A stretch of DNA of 9,089 bases from positions 1-9,089 of the forward strand of contig JAAKFB010000061.1 in assembly GCA_011065235.1 (NCBI GenBank). Reading direction: 5' to 3'. The notes under the pieces were generated by a model, which saw nothing but the letters and a program-made list of their open reading frames with translations, did no database searches and was not told the origin of the DNA. The translations under genes were made by a program, and so were the position numbers. This DNA is from Chlamydiota bacterium. Lineage in GTDB: Bacteria > Chlamydiota > Chlamydiia > Chlamydiales > Rhabdochlamydiaceae. Below, one piece after another: positions 1 through 5,275 of this stretch; positions within the stretch are counted from its first letter, which is position 1; each line of letters starts with the position of its first letter.

Positions 1-1
1 G

Positions 2-778
2 CCCTATGTCCGCTTCAAACAAGATCCTGTCCGGATGCTGCGTCTATTGAAATTTCAAGCCCGCTTTGGCTTAGAAGTAGATCCCGATGCCCATATTGCT
101 CTTGTGGAATGCCGAGAAGAGATCATCAAGAGCTCTTCTGCACGTGTTTTAGAAGAAATGCTCCGGATGCTCGAGTCGGGAGCTTCAAAACCTTTCATTG
201 AACTGTTGTTCCAGCATGGGCTCTTGAGTCATCTCTTACCTGAATTGGCTCATTTCATTGAAAAGGAAAAAGATGGTGCCGACATCTACTCTTTTTTGCA
301 CGAGATCGATATTATTTTCCAAGACACGATGACTGACAATTTAGAGCGACCGATCCTGCTCAGTTCATTGGTTTTTCCCTTATTGGAAAAACGGATTGAC
401 ACCCATTTTTTGATGCGGGATCAAATCCCCCATTTGGGGCAAATCCAACAACATACCCGCCACCTACTCGATGAATTTCAGGGATTTCTTCTTATCCCCC
501 GTCGCATCCGCATCTGCATGCATAATATTCTCCTCGGGCAATACCGCCTAACGCCTGTCCACAAAAAGAAAACGAAAAGACGTCGTATCCCCCGCGATAG
601 CGATTTTCATTTAGCTCTAAAATTTTTGAATCTGCGCACCTGTCTGGAACCGGGTCTAAAAAGCATCTACGAGGAATGGCACCGCCTTTTCATGACGTTG
701 GACGAAGAAGAGAGAAAACCTGCTAAGAGCCTCCGTCGAAAACCTCGAAGAAGAAAAAGAGCAACCCCAAAAGAATGA
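2..778 (+). CDS. pcnB: Poly(A) polymerase, C-terminal part (5' end outside window)
   Basis: This is the 3' part of a class II nucleotidyltransferase, open from the window edge; 258 residues are visible. The catalytic head lies upstream. The first visible residues, PYVRFKQDPVRMLRLLKFQA, match the RFxxDPVRMLRxxxF block that follows the catalytic domain in bacterial poly(A) polymerases and CCA-adding enzymes. The later stretch with IPRRIRI, a GQYRLTP segment and a FHLALKFLNLR block resembles the PcnB-specific C-terminal region (in E. coli a PRRxxxxxREIW, LQ, FRAAYDFLLLR pattern), which favours poly(A) polymerase over CCA transferase. The tail (about the last 20 residues, KSLRRKPRRRKRATPKE) is strongly basic, as in other PcnB proteins, and probably binds RNA. 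The enzyme adds 3' poly(A) tails that mark RNA for decay. Its TGA overlaps the next ATG (ATGA). An internal ATG at 35 is not the true start, since homology continues upstream of it. Naming is inferred from the motifs. Confidence 0.9.
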   Translation, partial: PYVRFKQDPVRMLRLLKFQARFGLEVDPDAHIALVECREEIIKSSSARVLEEMLRMLESGASKPFIELLFQHGLLSHLLPELAHFIEKEKDGADIYSFLHEIDIIFQDTMTDNLERPILLSSLVFPLLEKRIDTHFLMRDQIPHLGQIQQHTRHLLDEFQGFLLIPRRIRICMHNILLGQYRLTPVHKKKTKRRRIPRDSDFHLALKFLNLRTCLEPGLKSIYEEWHRLFMTLDEEERKPAKSLRRKPRRRKRATPKE

Positions 779-1500
779 TGGAAGTTTTACAGCTCACCCC
801 CGAGATCGAAGTGGCCCATATCGGCCCTCCTCTAGAGCAAGGGCATCTACCTGCTGTCATCTATTTTGGACTCTCCGGCCAAGAGAGCCTCGCCACCGAT
901 CCCTACAATCAACCCGCTCTCTACCTGGCCAAGCATCCGATCCGAGTGTTTTCCTTTGATCTTCCCGCCCATGGCCCCAATCTCAATGCCATCGATGCGA
1001 TTGGCGTTTGGGAAAAACAATTCAATGAGGGGATCGATCCCTTCACCCCTTTTATCGATCAAGTAGACTTTGCACTCAAAGAACTCATTTCCAGAAGACT
1101 CATTGTCCGCGAAAAAATTGGCCTCATGGGTTTATCCCGCGGCTGTCTCATCGCCTCACTTTTCGCTGCAAAATCTGACGCTATCCGTGCAATGGTCGGA
1201 TTTGCACCGATGACACAGCTCTCTTTTGCCAAAAGTCTCAATGTGGAAAATCACGTGGAAAATCTTTGCGATCTCACACTCCGCTTTTACATTGGCAACC
1301 GCGATATCCGCGTTGGGACCGATAAATGCTTCGATCTCGTTCAAAAACTTAGCAATGCCGCCTTTGAAAAAGGGATCCGCTCCCCTCCCGTTGAAATGAT
1401 CGTGGGCCCTTCCATTGGTCATCAAGGCCATGGAACTTCCAAAGAAACCTTCGTAGCGGGTGCCGACTGGCTCGGGCGAAAATTGGGGGCTATCCGATGA
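775..1500 (+). CDS. Alpha/beta hydrolase of unknown substrate
   Basis: This 241-residue protein has an alpha/beta hydrolase layout. An early strand reads AVIYFGLSG (27-35), followed by an FSFDLPAHG turn (59-67). The nucleophile elbow is GLSRG at 119-123, making Ser121 the likely nucleophile. The acid is probably Asp176 in IGNRDIRVGT, and the histidine is His216 or His219 in SIGHQGHGT. The triad order and spacing suit a serine esterase or dienelactone-hydrolase/prolyl-oligopeptidase-like peptidase. There is no signal peptide or membrane segment, so it is probably cytoplasmic. The substrate cannot be told from the sequence. The start is ATG 775, overlapping the pcnB stop; a second ATG follows at once at 778, and either could be used, as only a weak AAAAG precedes them. 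The 3' end overlaps lpxB by 4 bases. Its place between pcnB and lpxB hints at co-expression with lipid A synthesis but does not prove a role there. Confidence 0.85.
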   Translation: MMEVLQLTPEIEVAHIGPPLEQGHLPAVIYFGLSGQESLATDPYNQPALYLAKHPIRVFSFDLPAHGPNLNAIDAIGVWEKQFNEGIDPFTPFIDQVDFALKELISRRLIVREKIGLMGLSRGCLIASLFAAKSDAIRAMVGFAPMTQLSFAKSLNVENHVENLCDLTLRFYIGNRDIRVGTDKCFDLVQKLSNAAFEKGIRSPPVEMIVGPSIGHQGHGTSKETFVAGADWLGRKLGAIR

Positions 1501-2642
1501 CTTCGATATTTCTTTTCGCCGGTGAAACTAGCGGTGATCTCCATGGAGAAAAACTCATTCTTTCTCTCAAAAACCAATTCCCCCAAGCACGCCTCTTTGG
1601 CGTGGGCGGGCCCAAAATGCGCGCCGCCGGACTGGAATGCATTTTGCCCATGGAAAAATTTCAGGTCATGGGATTTGTCGATGTTTTTTTTGCTCTTCCC
1701 CGCCTGATACGGCAGTTTTTTCGTTTGCGCAAAACCCTTCTCAAAGAAAAACCCGATGTGGTCCTCTTCATCGACTATCCGGGCTTCAATCTCGCCTTGG
1801 CAAAAAGCCTCTACAAGCGCGCTTTTCCCGGAAAAATCTGCCATTACATCTGCCCATCTGTCTGGGCTTGGGGAAAGAAGCGTATTCCTAAAATGGAAAA
1901 CATCCTAGACCAACTCTTCGTGATTTTCCCTTTTGAAACCAACCTCTTCAATCCCCAAAAACTGCCCGTTCATTATGTGGGACACCCCCTCGTGCATCGA
2001 ATCGCTGCAGATTCCTCCACTCCCATCGATATCCATCCCCAATATCGTGTCGTCGCCCTCTTTCCAGGTAGCCGTGAAAAAGAACTCTTGCGCAATTTCC
2101 CCATGCAGCTACGCGTCGCGAAAAATCTTTTGAACAAATATCCCGACCTGTTTTTCGTTGTCTCAGTCGCAGAGCCCTCCTTTTCGCGCAAACTCGACGA
2201 GATGTTGCGCATGCAAGGGTTCCATGCAAGAGATCGCATTCTATTTATCGAATCGTCTCAAAACGCGTCTCTCATGAAGCGGAGCACTCTTGCAATTGCG
2301 AAATCGGGGACCAATAACCTCGAGCTCGCTCTTTTTCAAGTCCCCACCGTTGTGACCTATGGGATCAGCCCGCTCGACCTTTTCATCGCAAAAAACATCC
2401 TCCGGATCCGCCTTCCCCACTACTGCATCGTCAATATCATCGCGGAAAAGCGGATTTTCCCTGAACTCATTGGCCCACACTTCACCGAAAAGACCCTTTT
2501 TTCCCATGCGGATCGCCTGCTCGGCTCACCCCAAGCACTACAAGAATGTAGAGAAAAATGCCGTGAAATGGGTAAACTGTTAGAAAATAAACATCCCGAG
2601 CAAGAGATTGCAAAAACAATAAAAAGTTTAATTTCACAATGA
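1497..2642 (+). CDS. lpxB: Lipid-A-disaccharide synthase
   Basis: LpxB is a GT-B type (family GT19) glycosyltransferase that joins UDP-2,3-diacylglucosamine and lipid X into the tetraacyl disaccharide of lipid A, at the inner face of the cytoplasmic membrane. The 381-residue length is normal for the stand-alone enzyme. Family blocks in order: GETSGD at 9-14, GVGGPKM with VMGFVDV (35-63), LFIDYPGFN at 90-98 with Asp93 aligning to the essential E. coli Asp98, SVWAWGKKR (121-129), VGHP (161-164), FPGSREKE (189-196) with Arg193 aligning to E. coli Arg201, the nucleotide-sugar site SGTNNLE (270-276) and a C-terminal IVNIIAEKRIFPELIG. As I recall, the C. trachomatis protein is longer, with an extra N-terminal domain; that is absent here. 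The start is ATG 1497, overlapping the upstream TGA, with GGGGG at 1485-1489 as a partial ribosome site. It is not near lpxC/fabZ/lpxA in this window. Confidence 0.96.
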   Translation: MTSIFLFAGETSGDLHGEKLILSLKNQFPQARLFGVGGPKMRAAGLECILPMEKFQVMGFVDVFFALPRLIRQFFRLRKTLLKEKPDVVLFIDYPGFNLALAKSLYKRAFPGKICHYICPSVWAWGKKRIPKMENILDQLFVIFPFETNLFNPQKLPVHYVGHPLVHRIAADSSTPIDIHPQYRVVALFPGSREKELLRNFPMQLRVAKNLLNKYPDLFFVVSVAEPSFSRKLDEMLRMQGFHARDRILFIESSQNASLMKRSTLAIAKSGTNNLELALFQVPTVVTYGISPLDLFIAKNILRIRLPHYCIVNIIAEKRIFPELIGPHFTEKTLFSHADRLLGSPQALQECREKCREMGKLLENKHPEQEIAKTIKSLISQ

Positions 2643-3079
2643 GCCTAAAAGTCTATATTGATCGCCTCAAAAATGATGACACCGAGCAGATTTCCGAAGT
2701 CGTCAAGCCCGATTTCCTCGATCTTCGAGAAGAAGGACTTGCCTTTCGGAGCGATGTTGTAGTTTCTGGACAAGCCTATCTCGTAAAAAATCACTTGATG
2801 TTAGACCTCAAGATCAAAGCCAAAGCCCAAATACCCTGCTCGATTTGCAATGAAACCACCGAGATTGTGATTACAATCGACGATTTCACCCACACAGTCG
2901 ATCTCTGCGAAGTCAAATCGGCCATCTACGACTTTACCGAAGAAGTGCGCAACCATATCCTCCTAAAAATCCCCCCATTCGTCGAATGCCAGGAGGGAAA
3001 TTGTCCGCACAGAAAAAATGTAACTAAATATTTTAAAAATACTTCTCAAGACACGTATTCCCCTTTTTCCGAATTATAA
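2639..3079 (+). CDS. yceD: YceD/DUF177 family protein
   Basis: This 146-residue protein is assigned to the YceD (DUF177) family, named mainly from its position just before rpmF and plsX, a conserved gene order in many bacteria, and from its cysteine pattern. Cys67-Ser-Ile-Cys70 follows a beta-rich stretch (residues 36-66), and a second pair, Cys117 and Cys122 (CQEGNC), lies 47 residues on; together they could form a zinc site. Between them is an acidic, hydrophobic-alternating region with IPPFVEC, like the LxLPLxxxC segment of the family. Known members affect 23S rRNA accumulation in E. coli and chloroplasts, so a role in large-subunit assembly is likely. The basic, polar end (from about 124) is probably flexible. 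The start ATG 2639 overlaps the lpxB stop by 4 bases and has no visible Shine-Dalgarno site, so it probably depends on lpxB translation. Confidence 0.82.
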   Translation: MSLKVYIDRLKNDDTEQISEVVKPDFLDLREEGLAFRSDVVVSGQAYLVKNHLMLDLKIKAKAQIPCSICNETTEIVITIDDFTHTVDLCEVKSAIYDFTEEVRNHILLKIPPFVECQEGNCPHRKNVTKYFKNTSQDTYSPFSEL

Positions 3080-3080
3080 T
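3075..3080 (+). promoter_or_regulatory. Possible -10 box for rpmF-plsX
   Basis: A perfect TATAAT sits across the yceD stop codon. The matching -35 position, 17 bases upstream, reads CACGTA and is poor. If used, transcription would start near 3087 with a leader of about 60 bases before rpmF. In AT-rich DNA such a box can arise by chance, so this is tentative. Confidence 0.35.
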
Positions 3081-3117
3081 CATAGAGTGGTAAAAAAAGG
3101 GCAAAACCGCTATGATT
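3078..3117 (+). promoter_or_regulatory. Imperfect dyad in the yceD-rpmF gap
   Basis: AATCATAG (3078-3085) is the inverted complement of CTATGATT (3110-3117), with a further inner GGT/ACC pairing (3089-3091 with 3106-3108) around an A-rich loop. No T-run follows, so it is not a standard intrinsic terminator. It could be an operator over the -10 box, an mRNA leader hairpin upstream of L32, or an RNA processing site. Only the symmetry is seen; the role is inference. Confidence 0.4.
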
Positions 3118-3131
3118 ACTTATCTTTGATA

Positions 3132-3138
3132 AAAGGAG
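3132..3138 (+). promoter_or_regulatory. Ribosome binding site of rpmF
   Basis: AAAGGAG lies 9 bases before ATG 3148. It is the only strong Shine-Dalgarno match among the plus-strand genes from pcnB to plsX, fitting the high expression needed for a ribosomal protein and marking an independently translated gene after the coupled run. Confidence 0.75.
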
Positions 3139-3147
3139 TCATTCATC

Positions 3148-3336
3148 ATGGCAGTACCACGTACGCGCACATCCGTTTCCCGCAGAAATAACCGCCGCTC
3201 ACACCACGCAAAAAAGCCCAAAAATGTTGGAAAATGCTCCAATTGTAGCGGCTCTTGCCTACCACATAAACTCTGCATGCACTGCGGATTTTATTCAGGG
3301 CGGCTGGTGATTCATGAGAAAAAAGACGCTGAGTAA
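3148..3336 (+). CDS. rpmF: 50S ribosomal protein L32
   Basis: This 62-residue basic protein opens with MAVPRTRTSVSRRNNRRSHH, the standard L32 N-terminus (MAVPxxRxSxxRxxxRRSHH). It keeps an intact zinc ribbon: Cys30-Ser-Asn-Cys33 and Cys43-Met-His-Cys46, followed by GFYSGR, so it is the zinc-binding (C+) form rather than the cysteine-free paralogue some bacteria use under zinc shortage. L32 is a small component of the large ribosomal subunit. The start is fixed by the AAAGGAG site and by homology from the first residue. The last 23 bases overlap plsX in another frame, a tight version of the usual rpmF-plsX pairing. Confidence 0.97.
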   Translation: MAVPRTRTSVSRRNNRRSHHAKKPKNVGKCSNCSGSCLPHKLCMHCGFYSGRLVIHEKKDAE

Positions 3337-4336
3337 GCAAGATTTACACCGTCCCCGGATCGGGATCGATCTCCTCGGGTGTGATACCCCAGGGGAAGAA
3401 CTTCTTCGAGCTCTCGTGAAGCTCAAAATTGATGAAGAACATCCCCCAATTTTAACTTTTTTTGCGACAAAACAAATCTTTGACAACGTCGTCACTCCCG
3501 AAGAGATGCATTGTCATGTGGTCACAGAAGAAATCACGATGGGAGAGGATCCCCTCACCGCCGTGCGCCACAAAAAAAACTCTTCCCTCGCCATTGGCAT
3601 TGATATGCTCAAAAGCTATGATCTCGATGCCTTCATCACAGCTGGCAACACAGGGGCGCTTCTGGCCAAAGCCAAGTTGACCCTCCCGATGCTTCCCAAT
3701 ATTGACCGCCCTGCTCTCATGACCCTTATCCCCACCAAGCTCGAGCCCGTTGCTGTTCTCGATGTGGGCGCCAATGTCCACGTCAAAGCTCAAAATCTTC
3801 TTCAATTTGCTCTAATGGGAATCGCCTATCAAAAAACCCGCGGGATCTCTAATCCCACCGTTGGCCTCCTCAACATTGGAGAGGAGAAGCAGAAGGGAAC
3901 GCCTGAGCTGCGCAAGGCCTATGAAATCCTCCAAACCCTCAATGAAGACGCCCCTCTCGATGCCCCCGTCTTCATCGGCAATATCGAAGGCCGCGACGTC
4001 TTCCATGGAAACATCGACGTTCTGATCACTGATGGCTTTACAGGAAATGTCTTCTTAAAGACCGCTGAAGGGATCGCCAGCTTCGTTCTCGATCAGATGC
4101 AAAACCTAGGTCCGATTGAATCCCTCCCCGGGCTCAAATCGATCATCACCACGCTTCGCCACCGTCTGCATTATGCAGAACATCCCGGTGCGATTCTCTG
4201 TGGTGTGGATGGAATTGTGATGAAGTGTCATGGTGCCTCCACCCCTGAGGCGTTTATCAATAGCATCAAGGGGTCAAGTCGCCTGGTGAAAAATTTCTTC
4301 CTCGAAAAGATTAAATCTGAGCTTCAATCACCTTAA
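3314..4336 (+). CDS. plsX: Phosphate acyltransferase PlsX
   Basis: PlsX converts acyl-ACP and phosphate to acyl-phosphate, the donor for PlsY in phosphatidic acid synthesis; it is a peripheral membrane/cytoplasmic enzyme. The 340-residue length is usual. Family blocks: EITMGEDPLTAVRHKKNSSL (73-92), ITAGNTGALLA (108-118), the VAVLDVGANVHVKAQNLLQF block (147-166) with FALMG following, LLNIGEEKQKGTPE (185-198), FIGNIEGRDVF (220-230), DVLITDGFTGNVFLK (235-249) and an HPGAILCGVDGIV plus CHGAST end (290-310). The N-terminus reads GIDLLGCDTP, where most members have DxMGGDxxP, so one glycine is a cysteine (Cys23). ATG 3314 is the only ordinary start before this motif; it lies inside rpmF, without a clear ribosome site, so coupling to rpmF is likely. 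The stop TAA 4334-4336 overlaps the stop of the convergent gene. No fabH follows, unlike in many bacteria. Confidence 0.96.
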   Translation: MRKKTLSKQDLHRPRIGIDLLGCDTPGEELLRALVKLKIDEEHPPILTFFATKQIFDNVVTPEEMHCHVVTEEITMGEDPLTAVRHKKNSSLAIGIDMLKSYDLDAFITAGNTGALLAKAKLTLPMLPNIDRPALMTLIPTKLEPVAVLDVGANVHVKAQNLLQFALMGIAYQKTRGISNPTVGLLNIGEEKQKGTPELRKAYEILQTLNEDAPLDAPVFIGNIEGRDVFHGNIDVLITDGFTGNVFLKTAEGIASFVLDQMQNLGPIESLPGLKSIITTLRHRLHYAEHPGAILCGVDGIVMKCHGASTPEAFINSIKGSSRLVKNFFLEKIKSELQSP

Positions 4337-4809
4337 CATATGCCAAAAGGTCTTCGAAGCTCTTCCACTGCCGCAGAAGCCTCAGAAATTGACTCTTGTA
4401 GAAGCTCGTAATTTTTCCATTTTTTAGGATAATTTATTTTCAGATCGTTTTCCGTTTGTGACCAATTTTTTTTTACTAGATCATGATGCCCAGCTATGAG
4501 ACTACGCAGTTTCTGAGCGTCAGGATTATTCTTTACAAAATACTTACACCCATAGACCGCTCCTAGAATTGACACTGCAACCCCTGTTATACGAGTTACA
4601 TTAGAGGGAGCATACAGTGATGCAATGATTCCTATAGACACTCCCAACAGAAGAATCCCCTTTTCTTTCGAAGTTAATCTGGGTTTTTTACAATTCATTA
4701 CCTGGTTCCATGAGTTCTGAATCTTAGGATCATTGTAGACGGCGTTCAACTTGTTCGTAATAAAATCAGCATCCTGACCTTGGCTAACTGTAGGTATTAT
4801 AATTCCCAT
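4333..4809 (-). CDS. Putative Inc-like membrane-hairpin protein
   Basis: I do not recognise this 158-residue protein as a named family. It has two hydrophobic segments, about 51-66 (GILLLGVSIGIIASLY) and 74-92 (ITGVAVSILGAVYGCKYFV), separated by a very short APSNVT loop. This bilobed shape is the hallmark of chlamydial inclusion-membrane (Inc) proteins, whose ends both face the host cytosol. The N-terminal 50 residues are polar with no Sec signal; the C-terminal part (95-153) is charged and helical-looking, with possible short coiled coil near ELLQESISEASAAVEELRR. An AAGGAG ribosome site lies 8 bases before ATG 4809. Hand counts give about 38% G+C, clearly below neighbouring plsX. It is the second gene of a minus-strand pair, 32 bases after the first, and its TAA shares bases 4334-4335 with the plsX stop. 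Location and secretion are inference; an ordinary inner-membrane protein remains possible. Confidence 0.75.
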   Translation of the reverse strand: MGIIIPTVSQGQDADFITNKLNAVYNDPKIQNSWNQVMNCKKPRLTSKEKGILLLGVSIGIIASLYAPSNVTRITGVAVSILGAVYGCKYFVKNNPDAQKLRSLIAGHHDLVKKNWSQTENDLKINYPKKWKNYELLQESISEASAAVEELRRPFGIC

Positions 4810-4817
4810 TATTTTTT

Positions 4818-4823
4818 CTCCTT
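4818..4823 (-). promoter_or_regulatory. Ribosome binding site of the distal minus-strand gene
   Basis: AAGGAG on the minus strand, 8 bases before ATG 4809, in a 32-base AT-rich spacer. It fixes this start and shows that the gene is translated in its own right rather than only by coupling. Confidence 0.7.
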
Positions 4824-4841
4824 ATTATTTTATATTTTATT

Positions 4842-5162
4842 TTAACGGTCGCCAAAAATGAGGCGAAGAACAACTGCTTTTGCAACTGTTGCTATAAGAT
4901 CAGCAATTCCTGCACTTGCCGTTGTTAGCATAAATTTTCCGACTTCTTTTTGAAACTTGGCTGGATCATCTGAATGTTTCCAATAACATGCCAAAACGCC
5001 AATAAATGCATACGCACCGATAATGGCAAGGGCTACGCTCATCACAATAGCTGCGGTTGAAGTGGCGTTGATTGCCACAAGGGCTCCGATAGCGCCAACG
5101 GCAAGTGTTGCTCCCCCGTAGGGCTTAGCGGCGTCAAATGTTGTTAGTGCATGTGTTGTCAT
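4842..5162 (-). CDS. Putative small Inc-like membrane protein
   Basis: This 106-residue hydrophobic protein is not one I can name. Two membrane segments, about 18-31 (ATLAVGAIGALVAI) and 37-60 (AAIVMSVALAIIGAYAFIGVLACY), are joined by a tight NATS turn, then comes a charged stretch (62-76, KHSDDPAKFQKEVGK) and a third, alanine-rich, amphipathic or membrane segment (77-103). The Thr-rich, uncharged N-terminus (MTTHALTTFDAAKPYGG) is not a Sec signal and resembles type III secretion leaders in composition, a weak criterion. The hairpin layout matches the bilobed pattern of Inc proteins. Start ATG 5162 is fixed by a near-ideal AAGGAGGT site. It is the first gene of a two-gene minus-strand unit with its own promoter upstream. 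It could instead be an inner-membrane protein or a small pore-like or holin-like protein. G+C by hand count is about 47%. Confidence 0.72.
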   Translation of the reverse strand: MTTHALTTFDAAKPYGGATLAVGAIGALVAINATSTAAIVMSVALAIIGAYAFIGVLACYWKHSDDPAKFQKEVGKFMLTTASAGIADLIATVAKAVVLRLIFGDR

Positions 5163-5166
5163 GGTT

Positions 5167-5174
5167 ACCTCCTT
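5167..5174 (-). promoter_or_regulatory. Near-perfect ribosome binding site of the first minus-strand gene
   Basis: AAGGAGGT on the minus strand, 4 bases before ATG 5162, is the full anti-Shine-Dalgarno complement. It is the strongest ribosome site in the window and indicates high translation of this small membrane protein. Confidence 0.85.
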
Positions 5175-5186
5175 GAAATATGAGAT

Positions 5187-5215
5187 ATTTTACCCTTTTA
5201 GGCTGCTTTTTTCAA
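5187..5215 (-). promoter_or_regulatory. Sigma70-type promoter for the minus-strand pair
   Basis: On the minus strand, TTGAAA (5210-5215) and TAAAAT (5187-5192) are separated by exactly 17 bases. Each differs from the consensus by one base. The expected start of transcription near 5180 gives a leader of about 18 bases with the AAGGAGGT site near its start. Consensus match and placement make this a convincing candidate; no experimental evidence is available. Confidence 0.7.
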
Positions 5216-5243
5216 TGAAAATTTAATCCGACTCTTGTATGAT
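5215..5243 (+). promoter_or_regulatory. Candidate promoter for rng
   Basis: ATGAAA (5215-5220) and TATGAT (5238-5243) are 17 bases apart, matching the consensus at 4 and 5 of 6 positions. It would start transcription near 5250, about 26 bases before rng. The -35 box touches that of the opposing promoter. It is the best plus-strand candidate in the 113-base gap, but weaker than the minus-strand one. Confidence 0.4.
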
Positions 5244-5275
5244 GGAAGTTCGAACAAAATATTTGTTGACAGGCT

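Noticed and set aside
1684..1691. Run of eight T in lpxB, and a run of eight A at 3572-3579 in plsX, as possible slippage or phase-variation sites
   Set aside because: Both genes read through intact with conserved protein on each side, and single runs of this length are common in A/T-rich codons.
1422..1844. A 140-codon minus-strand frame across the hydrolase-lpxB junction
   Set aside because: It is antisense to well-supported family motifs on both sides, has no ribosome site of note and no recognisable protein features.
1948..2239. Two overlapping minus-strand frames inside lpxB
   Set aside because: They are in different frames over the same conserved LpxB region and show no motif.
3452..3805. 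A 117-codon minus-strand frame within plsX
   Set aside because: Antisense to conserved PlsX blocks; its openness follows from the codon bias of plsX.
4337..4420. Repeated GAAGCTC and a CTTCGAAG palindrome as a possible terminator after plsX
   Set aside because: The GAAGCTC copies are direct, not inverted, the palindrome has no loop, and no T-run follows on either strand; the bases code for the convergent protein.
4795..4809. Possible N-myristoylation signal (MGIIIP) or C-terminal lipid site (final Cys158) in the longer minus-strand protein
   Set aside because: The residue at position 6 is proline rather than Ser/Thr, and the terminal cysteine does not fit a CaaX box.
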